Positions 1 through 7,118 of a stretch of 11,027 nucleotides of DNA are shown here, piece after piece; positions within the stretch are counted from its first letter, which is position 1, and every line of letters starts with the position of its first letter. Made by a program: the position numbers and the translations under genes. The DNA lies in NCBI GenBank assembly GCA_021205005.1, contig JAJPYK010000135.1:1-11027 (forward strand). Reading direction: 5' to 3'. The notes beneath the pieces were generated by a model. The model saw only the letters and a list, made by a program, of their open reading frames with translations, did not search any database and was not told where the DNA came from. Origin of the DNA: Paraprevotella sp. GTDB lineage: Bacteria > Bacteroidota > Bacteroidia > Bacteroidales > Bacteroidaceae.

Positions 1-1283
1 TCTTGGGCGGATCTTATAAGATCGGTACGGACGCTTCGACTTGGGGCGACTATATCGACCTGAACAATCGGAACTTTACTTCTGAATATTGGCGGACAAG
101 GCTCGACAATACGTGGAATAAAGCTTATGCCTTGATCCGGAACTGTAATACCATACTGGAAAAGATGGAGGGACGTAAGGAGATCTTTACCGGAAACAAC
201 TATAATATGATTCGCGGAGAGGCATTGGCTTTGCGTGCCTTGCTTCATTTCGACATGTTCCGTTTGTTCGGACCGGTTTATAAACTCAATCCGGACAAGA
301 ATAGTATTCCATACGAAACGTCTACGACGCTTCAAGTTCAGGAACTTTTGCCGGGCACTGAAGTGATGCAACATGTGATTGACGATTTGACCGAGGCCGA
401 GACTTTGTTGGCCGACGACCCGATCATTACGACGAAAGAGCCGTTAGTTAGTCACAATGCGACCGGAGACAATTTCCAGGATTACCGGACGTTGAGGCTG
501 AATTACTATGCAGTTCAAGCTTTATTGGCTCGAGCTTACTATTATATATCCAGCTATGCGGGAGAACATCAGCAGGAGTATAAAGAAAAAGCGCGGGCTT
601 ATGCAGAGGGCATTATCAACATTGCGCCCCAGCACTTCCCGTTTGTAGATAAGGCGAACATTTTAGGAACGCCGGAAAATGTGGACCGTATTTTTGCTTC
701 CGAGGTGATATTCGGTCTGACCAATGTAAACAGGAACTTGTTGTTCAAGAACAATAACGACCCCGACCGCAGTCCAAAACCTGTGCTGATAATGGATCCA
801 GCCTTACTGGAGATGCCCTATTTCGGAGGCGGAGCTGATTACGGAGGTTCCACGGACGACTATCGTTATATCGCGAACTGGAAGAAAAGCGGAAGCGATT
901 ACTACTTTTATAAGTATGCCGATATTACGGATGTGGGAAAGATCTAGAACACAATCGTACCGATGATCCGTTTGGGCGAAATGTACCTGATTATGGCCGG
1001 TCTCTATGACGACGTGAGCGAGAGACCTCTGATGGGGCATTGGGCGAACCTGTTGCGGGAACACCGAGGCGTGGAGGATATGGACGAATCTAAGTATGCA
1101 CCCCGATTTTTAGGTTACGAAGTGGTACGCGAACTTTATGGAGAAGGTCAGATCTTCTTCTACTACAAACGAAATTATTCGGCCATACTCACCGCTTTTG
1201 ACCCGGTTACCGAGTTTATGCCGGCTTCGGAGAAGCTTTTCGTTGTGCCTATGCCGGATACGGAAACAGAGAACAGACAATAA
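1..1283 (+). CDS. RagB/SusD-family nutrient-uptake outer-membrane lipoprotein, 5' partial, one in-frame TAG
   Basis: SusD-like proteins are surface lipoproteins that cap a SusC TonB-dependent transporter and help capture glycans or other nutrients. The frame is open from the left edge (first full codon at 3), so the signal peptide and first helices are missing. Family hallmarks are visible: a helical repeat region with WNKAYALIRNCNTILEK, then GEALALRALLHFDMFRLFG, then the helix IRLGEMYLIMAGLYDD typical of the SusD C-terminal domain, and a FFYYKR tail segment. About 426 residues are present. A single TAG at 945-947 interrupts the frame. The next codons resume the same frame with NTIVPMIRLGEMYL, and the gene ends at TAA 1281-1283. 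Without readthrough, the C-terminal quarter that completes the fold would be lost. It lies 12 bases before the DUF4843 gene in an apparent operon; a susC gene is expected just upstream, off the window. The family call is firm; whether the gene is recoded or broken is open. Confidence 0.9.
945..947 (+). other. In-frame TAG inside the SusD-like gene
   Basis: The codons read GGA AAG ATC TAG AAC ACA ATC GTA CCG. Protein similarity to SusD continues on both sides without a frame change. The base after TAG is A. I could not fix the residue expected here from family memory alone. A CAG-to-TAG or TTG-to-TAG change would be the simplest origin. Confidence 0.9.
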
Positions 1284-1295
1284 ATTAGAGATTAT

Positions 1296-2120
1296 ATGAG
1301 AAGTAAACTTAAGATATGGCTGTCGGCCTGCTGCCTGATAGGCTTATTGGGAGCTTGCGATGAGCGTACTCCCGAATTATACAGTGCCCCCAACGGAGTT
1401 TATTTTAATAATCGTACCTCCGGGGATGAATTGATCGATACGACGGCCGTGACGTGTGTGTATGAGCCGGATACGACAGAGTATATGGACGTTCCGGTCG
1501 TGGTGCAGACGATCGGACACCAATCGGATGAGGATCGTCCGGTGAATATTCAAGTGCATTCAGACTATGCCGTGGAAGGTGTGGACTCTGAACAGATCAC
1601 GCCGGCTGTGATTCCCGCACATACCTCTTCGATTTCCTATGTGGTCAGACTGAAAAGGACCAAGGCCCTTCAGACGGAACTCAAATCGATTTATCTCGAA
1701 TTGGCGTCGAATGATTACTTTTCCACTTTCCTGAGTCAGGAAGCTACGGGAAACGATCAGCAACCTTACATCAGCATGCTTACCTATCGAATCGACTTTT
1801 CCGACTTCTACTCCACGGCTCCGGCAGGATGGCGCCGCGACTATGTGGGCGAGTCCTCGGAGCGCAAGTTGCGCCTGTTGTGGAAGTTGTTTGACGGAGT
1901 GGTCGACCGAGAGGATTACAACGTGGCGGGAGCGATTCCGTTTAACAAATGGGTCTATATGAGAGACGAAGTCAACGTCTAGCGGACCAAACAATCCTAT
2001 ATCCTTTTAGGATTTGAGACCGGCGAAGTTGATCCCGACGCTTTGGTGGATCCCACGGCAGTGGGAGACGACCGGGAACTGCTGGACTTTACTCCCGTGA
2101 CTTCTAACGAATAGCATTGA
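1296..2120 (+). CDS. DUF4843-type lipoprotein, one in-frame TAG
   Basis: This is a small surface or periplasmic lipoprotein of unknown function, of the kind that follows susD in many Bacteroidales operons. The N-terminus MRSKLKIWLSACCLIGLLGAC is a lipoprotein signal peptide with lipid cysteine at residue 21. It is followed by the family-typical segment ELYSAPNGVYFNN. The middle is a beta-rich domain, roughly residues 40-170. A TAG at 1980-1982 (codon 229) interrupts the frame after RDEVNV. The frame then runs on with RTKQSYILLGFETGEVDPD to a TAG at 2112-2114, followed after one codon by TGA at 2118-2120. A natural 272-residue protein would end at the 2112 TAG under the standard code; if TAG is sense, the end is 2120. 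The start ATG lies 12 bases after the SusD stop, and the next gene starts at 2126, so it is translated in an operon. DUF4843 assignment rests on sequence feel and context. Confidence 0.8.
1980..1982 (+). other. In-frame TAG inside the DUF4843 gene
   Basis: The codons read GAA GTC AAC GTC TAG CGG ACC AAA CAA. The downstream frame stays open for 43 sense codons and ends right before the next gene. That is the length expected of the family. The base after TAG is C, a context usually considered poor for termination. Confidence 0.85.
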
Positions 2121-2125
2121 ACGAT

Positions 2126-3700
2126 ATGAAAAGAATACAATCCATACGCCTGTTGTGGCTTTTGCTTCCATTCTTGTGGCAGTCGTGTGCCGAAGACAAG
2201 GGAAACTACAGTTATCACGACCTGAATGATTTGAATATCACATTCGAGGATGCTTATTCCGCCATTGCAAGAGAAGAGTTTACCATAACTCCGACCGTCA
2301 ATGCAAAAGAGTTCAATCCGGATAACTATACTTACGAATGGTGGGCCTATGACCAAACGGACAGTCAGGAACCGGTCCAATTGGGTACGGATCTGAATCT
2401 GGATCTGGTACTGAATCTTCAGCAGGGAAAATACTTGCTGGTGCTGAAGATCAAAGACAAGTCATCGGATATCTACTATCAAAAGACGGCCACGCTGAAA
2501 GTCGATACGCCGACCTCTTTGGGATGGTTGGTGCTTTGTTCGGACGGCGGGCGCGTGCGTTTGGACATGGTGTCGCACATCAAGACCGAGGACAATGTAT
2601 ATTACGATCTGCTGAAAGGGACGGATCTGGAAAATTGGAGGGATCCTTATCAGTTGGTATGCGACCCGAACATGCAAGAACCCTTCTATCTGGTTACCGG
2701 AAGCGGGACGACACGTCTGAGCAACAACTATTTTCAGTGGAACGAATCCTACATGATAGGCAATGAGTTCGGTAGCGGTTCATATACCGGAACGGTACGT
2801 TTTCTGGCTACTCACAAACCGGGCAAGATCCTTATCGATTCCAGCGGTCGCGTATACTACTGTAATACCCTGTCGGGCGACGGCTTGTTCGGTTCCGTGC
2901 GTTCCAATTCTTTCTACGTGGCTCCGGCTGCGGGATATAATGCCAAAGGATCTCCATACGTTCCGCTCTTTATGATGTGGGATCGGAACAACCGGCGTTT
3001 TGTAGCCTGTGCTTCGGAGTTCGTTACGTTGGGACTGGATAACTTAATAGATATTCCGATGGTCGAGATGGATGCCGACGGATTCCCCACGGTGGGCGAG
3101 GACGTGTTTACCTGGCCGTCAAGGACCGACCAAATGGATTTCTTCTGCATGGAGAACACGCGATACGACCGCAATCAGGATGGCAACGGCATGACTTACG
3201 CTATCCTGGGCAAGGGACAACAGCGTTTCTTGTACGGTGTGATTCTCAATGAACTGTATGCCTATGCCGAACCCAAATACGGTTATACTTATGAAAAGTC
3301 TTACTATATGGACATTTCGGGGTGTACGGACATCGCTTCGGCCACGCATTTTGCTTTCAGCTCTTTGAAGGCTTTCATGTATTATGCCGTGGGAAACAAG
3401 GTTTATCGCGTGAACCTTTCCAATACCACACCTACGGCCGAATTGCAGTTCCAGTTGCCAGAAGGGGAGGAAATCACTTGTCTTAAATTCTATTTGTGGG
3501 AACAGGACGATACGGAGAACCGTTCTTACGACCTCATCGTCGGGAGTAAGGACAGCCATACGGGCGAAGGCAAGTTGCGTATCTACGACGGCTTTACGAA
3601 CGAAGGCAATTTCCAGGGAGCTGAACCGAAAGAAGAATATGGAGGCTTTGCCGACATCGTCGACGTGATTTACAGAGAAAACATAGTTTATCAGCAATAA
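2126..3700 (+). CDS. PKD-like family lipoprotein
   Basis: This 524-residue predicted surface lipoprotein has a signal peptide (MKRIQSIRLLWLLLPF, then LWQSC) with lipid cysteine at residue 21. It continues with AEDKGNYSYHDLND, a segment characteristic of the PKD-like lipoproteins that accompany SusD and DUF4843 genes. Residues about 35-130 look like an Ig/PKD-type beta domain (segments YTYEWWAYD and GKYLLVLKIKDK). The remaining 390 residues are rich in aromatic and beta-forming residues and may form a propeller-like domain, though I see no clear repeat signature. An upstream in-frame TTG at 2117 is possible, but ATG 2126 gives the better signal peptide and sits six bases after the DUF4843 TGA. 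It ends with TAA and has no internal TAG, unlike its operon neighbours. A binding or scaffold role at the cell surface is inferred from context only. Confidence 0.85.
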   Translation: MKRIQSIRLLWLLLPFLWQSCAEDKGNYSYHDLNDLNITFEDAYSAIAREEFTITPTVNAKEFNPDNYTYEWWAYDQTDSQEPVQLGTDLNLDLVLNLQQGKYLLVLKIKDKSSDIYYQKTATLKVDTPTSLGWLVLCSDGGRVRLDMVSHIKTEDNVYYDLLKGTDLENWRDPYQLVCDPNMQEPFYLVTGSGTTRLSNNYFQWNESYMIGNEFGSGSYTGTVRFLATHKPGKILIDSSGRVYYCNTLSGDGLFGSVRSNSFYVAPAAGYNAKGSPYVPLFMMWDRNNRRFVACASEFVTLGLDNLIDIPMVEMDADGFPTVGEDVFTWPSRTDQMDFFCMENTRYDRNQDGNGMTYAILGKGQQRFLYGVILNELYAYAEPKYGYTYEKSYYMDISGCTDIASATHFAFSSLKAFMYYAVGNKVYRVNLSNTTPTAELQFQLPEGEEITCLKFYLWEQDDTENRSYDLIVGSKDSHTGEGKLRIYDGFTNEGNFQGAEPKEEYGGFADIVDVIYRENIVYQQ

Positions 3701-3711
3701 TAACGAAATTA

Positions 3712-5094
3712 ATGGAAATGATGAGAATGAGCAAATATTTGAAAGGACTGCTTGTAATGGGCGCCCTGTGGATGGGTGGCATCGCACAACTGCGAGCCGA
3801 CATTCAACTGACAGTAGACGTGACGAACAAGACCGCCTCTGCCGTAGCCGTGGTCTATCAAACCACTATCGTGGAAATTCCGTTGGACGACAGCGGACAT
3901 GGCAGTCATACGTTCCAGCATATCGACGCCGTACATGCCGATCTGTATTACGGTATGGACAACAAGAAATTCTTTATGGAAGAGGGCGATCGCATCCATA
4001 TCTCTTTCGACGGGGCGAACTTCAAGGAAACGGTGAAGTTCGAGGCACCGGGCGGAAAAGACAAGATCTTCAAGTATCTGAATCAGGTGACGCTGCTGGA
4101 TGTGCCGGAAGACAAGATGGCTTTGCCGTTCAATGATTTCGTGGCTTATGTGGAGAAAAGAGAAGAATCCATGCTGCGCATATTCAAGGCCTGGAAACTG
4201 GACGAAGTCAGTCCGCGTTTCGTGACCGTAGAGACCGGTCGTATCCGTTATGCCTATGCCTCTTCTATTATGATGTATGCCGTGGGACATCCGTTCGTGG
4301 CCAAAGATTCCACCTATCGTCCGGACAAGGCCTATTATGACGAGGTCCGGAAATATGCCGTGGAGGACGAAGACCTGGTAGGGCTGAAAGAATATCGCGA
4401 ATATATGAAAGAAGTAGCCCGTATGTTCGGCTGCGGAAATGAAGAGGGCAAGACGCCTTATGACCGTACCCTCTGCATGATGAACTATGTCGTCGACAGC
4501 ATAAAGGATGATAAAGTGAAACAGACATTGTTGAACGTGCTGGCCATCGAACAGGTGGAACAGTACGGGATCAAGGACATCGACGAATTGCTGAACCTGC
4601 ATAACACGTATGTGACCGACCCCGTGTTGCAGGCTGCCTTTAAGGAAAAATACGATGCGTGGGATTTGGTGCGTCCCGGCTATCCCTCGCCTGATTTCCG
4701 GGCCCTGGATGCCGATGGCAAGTCGTACAGTGTGGCCGACTTCAAGGGGAAATATCTTTATATCGACTTGTGGGCTACGTGGTGCGGTCCTTGTCGGCGT
4801 GAGGTGCCGTTCCTGAAGCAATTGGAGGATGAGTCTAAGGATCGGAACATCACGTTCCTGAGCCTTTCCACCGATTCTCGCAAGGCAGATTGGCTGAAGA
4901 TGGTGAAAGACCAGAAGATGACCGGAGTGCAATTGTTCTTAGGTACGGGGCGCCGTATTCAAACGGCTAATAAAGCCGACGGAATACCTCATTTCATACT
5001 TCTCCATCCGGAACGAAAAGAGGTGAACAATAATATGTAGCGACCGTCCTCGCCGGACATACGCGGGTATCTCGACCGTCAACCGGGATTGTAA
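3712..5094 (+). CDS. TlpA-family thioredoxin-like protein, one in-frame TAG near the 3' end
   Basis: This is a predicted periplasmic or envelope thiol-disulfide oxidoreductase. The N-terminus has a Sec-type signal (SKYLKGLLVMGALWMGG, likely cleaved after LRA). There is no lipobox. Residues about 30-310 form an N-terminal region of the sort seen in Bacteroidales TlpA proteins. A thioredoxin domain follows, with YIDLWATWCGPCRREVPFL carrying the redox cysteines C358 and C361, and the cis-Pro segment GIPHFILL. At 5038-5040 a TAG interrupts after NNNM. The next codons, RPSSPDIRGYLDRQPGL, match the usual end of such proteins, and TAA follows at 5092-5094 (460 residues with readthrough, 442 without). 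Several in-frame ATGs lie at 3712-3727; the exact start is uncertain. It begins 11 bases after the PKD-like gene and is the last gene before a strong terminator. Confidence 0.9.
5038..5040 (+). other. In-frame TAG near the end of the TlpA gene
   Basis: The codons read AAC AAT AAT ATG TAG CGA CCG TCC TCG CCG GAC ATA CGC. The motif RPSSPDIR directly after the TAG is the common C-terminal signature of Bacteroidales TlpA-like proteins (residues after a N-A/N-x-x stretch). Its presence in frame shows that the region past the TAG evolved as protein. The residue usually seen here varies (Pro, Thr and others), so this site says little about the identity of the amino acid. Loss of these 17 residues might be tolerated, so this site alone would be weak evidence. 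Confidence 0.9.
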
Positions 5095-5102
5095 TCGGAT
5101 AA

Positions 5103-5141
5103 GATAAAAGAAAAGGAGTCGGAAGGCTCCTTTTTTTTATC
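5103..5141 (+). terminator. Intrinsic terminator of the uptake operon
   Basis: GGAGTC (5115-5120), loop GGAA, and GGCTCC (5125-5130) form a short GC-rich stem followed by eight T (5131-5138). The stem extends outward: GATAAAAGAAAAGGAG (5103-5118) pairs with the T-rich arm ending at 5141, with one bulged G. It starts nine bases after the TAA of the TlpA gene. That placement supports the TAA at 5092 as the real end of the TlpA frame. Confidence 0.9.
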
Positions 5142-5150
5142 CTTTTCGGA

Positions 5151-5175
5151 AAGGACCGCAAATCGGCCTTTTTTT
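5151..5175 (+). terminator. Possible second intrinsic terminator
   Basis: AAGG-A-CCG (5151-5158), loop CAAAT, and CGGCCTT (5164-5170) form a stem with one bulged A, followed by a T-run to 5175. It would back up the terminator at 5103-5141. The stem is short, so this is moderate evidence only. Confidence 0.5.
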
Positions 5176-5259
5176 GTTTTTTACGGCGTAACGCATTGTG
5201 GGAATGCCGAGAAAATGCCCTCTTTGTGGAACTAAATACCTCTAAAGCTTCGTTATCAA
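5176..5259 (+). promoter_or_regulatory. Presumed promoter region of the antiporter gene
   Basis: The antiporter follows two terminator-like hairpins, so a promoter should lie here. I looked for the Bacteroidales pattern (TTTG near -33 and TAnnTTTG near -7). I found TTTG at 5173 and 5223 but no convincing -7 box at the right spacing. The assignment rests on position, not on a recognised motif. Confidence 0.3.
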
Positions 5260-6720
5260 ATGAATATCTCTGTTGAAATGGGACTGCTCGTATCCGCGTT
5301 GTTGATATTTTGCAGCATCCTGATCAGTAAAACCGGTTATCGTTTCGGTGTACCCACATTGTTAATGTTCCTGCTTGCCGGCATGCTTTTCGGTACAGAC
5401 GGCCTCGGCATCCAGTTCGACGATGTCTCCGTGGGCCAGCATATCGGCATGACAGCCTTGTGCATCATCCTGTTTACGGGAGGTATGGATACGAAGATGG
5501 CCGACATACGGCCGGTACTCTCGCCGGGTATTACATTGGCTACGGTCGGCGTGTTCCTGACCACCCTGTTCTGCGGGCTGTTCGTCTATTGGATTTCAGG
5601 CTGGCAACACGACATGGGCATAGGTTTCACGTGGATAGGAGCCTTCCTGTTGGCGGCTACCATGTCCTCTACCGACTCGGCATCGGTCTTCAACATTTTG
5701 CGTTCGCAACGCATCCATCTGAAATATAATTTGCGTCCCATGCTCGAATTAGAGAGCGGTTGTAATGACCCTATGGCTTATCTGCTGACCATCATCCTGA
5801 TTCAGTGTCTGCAAGTGGGCGAGCTTTCAGGAGGACAAATCCTGCTTTCCTTCCTCTTGCAGTTTGTGGTTGGCATTGCAGGCGGCTACGTATTGGGACG
5901 TGTGTCCGTATGGATCATCAATCGGGTGAACCTGAAGAATACGGAACTGTATTTCATTTTGGTGCTTTGCTTCGTCTTTATCATCTATACTTCAGTCTAT
6001 CTGCTGAAAGGCAACGGTTATTTTGCTGTCTACATCGCCGGTATGGTCATCGGGAATAACCGTTTGTTCAAAAAGCGGGAGATTGCGACGTTTCTCGATG
6101 GCATGACTTGGTAGCTCCAGATCGTGATGTTCCTTATTTTGGGCCTGTTGGTCAACCCTCACGAGATGTTGCCCATTGGGGTGGCCGGCGTACTGGTCAG
6201 TATCTTCATGATGTTCGTGGCTCGTCCGCTCAGTGTGTGGCTCTGTTTGTGGCCTTTCGGACATAAAATAACGAACAAGTCCAAGCTTTTCATCTCTTGG
6301 GTGGGCATCAGGGGAGCCGCTCCCATTATTTTCGCCACCTATCCGGTTATGGCCAAGGTTGACGGAGGAGGTCAGATTTTCAATCTGGTGTTTTTTGTGA
6401 CCCTCATCTCTTTACTCTTCCAGGGGATGTCGCTGTCCTGGTTTGCCCGTAAACTGGATTTGACGGAGGTCTTGCCGGAAAAGAATGATCATTTCGGCAT
6501 CGAATTGCCTGATGATGTGGGCAGTACGTTGCATGAGGTGCTTTGTACGGAGGAGATGTTGCTGTGCGGCTCTTATATCCGCGATTTGTCTCTTCCGCCG
6601 GGTGCTTTGGTCATGTTGGTTCGGCGGGGCAATGATTACATTGTGCCGAACGGGTCGGTGGAATTGAAGTTGGGAGACATTCTCTTGCTCATATCGGGGA
6701 AGCAGATGCAGGAAGACTGA
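5260..6720 (+). CDS. nhaP2: CPA1-family K+(Na+)/H+ antiporter with TrkA_C domain (NhaP2/CvrA-like), one in-frame TAG
   Basis: This inner-membrane antiporter exchanges K+ or Na+ for protons and serves pH and ion balance. About a dozen hydrophobic segments span residues 5-390. The family motifs are present: MSSTDSASVF (T138, D139) and ELESGCNDPMAYLL with the paired N169-D170 of the ion site. The C-terminal 75 residues (from about 412, IELPDDVGSTLHEVL to GDILLLISGK) look like a TrkA_C/RCK_C domain. With 486 residues it is shorter than E. coli CvrA and appears to lack a CorC_HlyC-type end domain. A TAG at 6112-6114 (codon 285) falls inside a membrane segment, between FLDGMTW and LQIVMFLILGLLVNPHEM. 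The frame continues to TGA 6718-6720. Without readthrough, only 284 residues would be made, missing the last transmembrane helices and the regulatory domain. The family call is firm; the ion preference is inferred from family. Confidence 0.9.
6112..6114 (+). other. In-frame TAG in a transmembrane segment of the antiporter
   Basis: The codons read ATG ACT TGG TAG CTC CAG ATC GTG ATG. In the NhaP2 family, this segment is DGLAWLxQIxMFLxLGLL, so the TAG lines up with the conserved Leu after Trp. That makes Leu the best guess for the inserted residue. Both sides of the interruption match the family closely. The base after TAG is C. Confidence 0.9.
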
Positions 6721-7052
6721 CCTTGGACCGTGCGTGGTGCCCGGAACGGGTTTCGGCCGGAGGGGGAACATGGGTAGAGGAAACGGACCTTACGCCCACA
6801 TGGTGGCCGTAGGATGTTGGTGGGATGAGGAGCAGAAAAACAGACAGAGGGGAGAGACTGTTTGTTTGGCGGTCAATGCTTAGCGTTTCTGCGCCGGATG
6901 TTTTTCCCTGTTCGGTAGGGTGTATGTATTATCTTGTGATACAGTGATTTATATTGCCTTTCGTACTTTAGGAGGTGGCCGAGACAGAATGATGAAAAAT
7001 AAATACGTTTTTTCTCTTTCTTCCGATACCGCGTGCCGTCGGGAGGGCATAT
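6721..7052. other. Intergenic stretch between convergent genes, no convincing gene
   Basis: I see no supportable protein gene or tRNA here. The stretch holds a small hairpin CCCG-GAA-CGGG (6740-6750) followed by three T, a weak candidate for an antiporter terminator. It also holds an inverted repeat at 6791-6811. A 21-codon reading frame at 6989-7054 runs straight into the mutB terminator T-tract and is probably chance. Confidence 0.6.
6791..6811. repeat. Imperfect inverted repeat in the intergenic stretch
   Basis: TACGCCCAC (6791-6799) and GTGGCCGTA (6803-6811) are complementary except for one C-C mismatch, with a three-base spacer ATG. It is not followed by a T-run. It could be a protein-binding palindrome or chance. 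Confidence 0.4.
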
Positions 7053-7092
7053 AAAAAAAGGCAGTCATGCTCGAAAGATAAGCATGACTGCC
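7053..7092 (-). terminator. Intrinsic terminator of the mutA-mutB operon
   Basis: Read on the - strand, GGCAGTCATGCT and AGCATGACTGCC form a perfect 12-bp stem around a nine-base loop (7072-7080), followed by seven T (plus-strand A-run 7053-7059). It lies 27 bases past the mutB stop. On the + strand the stem lacks a T-run after it, so it serves mutB and not the antiporter. Confidence 0.95.
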
Positions 7093-7118
7093 CGTAAAGG
7101 AGGCTTTCGCCCGTGTTT

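Noticed and set aside
963..1283. Internal ATGs after the TAG sites (963 in the SusD gene, 6124 in the antiporter gene) as starts of separate short genes.
   Set aside because: The products would be C-terminal domain fragments starting in the middle of a conserved helix. They lack signal peptides or starting segments, so one continuous frame with an interruption is the better reading.
3709..4932. A 407-codon open frame on the - strand opposite the TlpA gene.
   Set aside because: It is antisense to a gene with clear domains and motifs. Its residue composition (many His, Arg, Leu, Gln) is typical of a shadow frame, and no family is recognisable.
945..6114. Pyrrolysine or selenocysteine as the explanation for the internal stops.
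   Set aside because: Selenocysteine uses TGA, not TAG. Pyrrolysine is known mainly from methylamine methyltransferases and similar enzymes and would not be expected in SusD, TlpA and antiporter genes. No pyl gene is in view.
6989..7054. A 21-codon reading frame beginning ATG ATG AAA, with an AGGAGG-like stretch about 12 bases upstream.
   Set aside because: Its stop lies in the T-tract of the mutB terminator. Bacteroidales rarely depend on Shine-Dalgarno sites, and the peptide shows no recognisable feature, so I treat it as chance.
5041..7118. A suppressor tRNA gene in the intergenic regions of the window.
   Set aside because: I looked for a TTCGA-type T-loop and acceptor-stem pairing in 5095-5259 and 6721-7118 and found none. 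If such a tRNA exists, it lies elsewhere in the genome.
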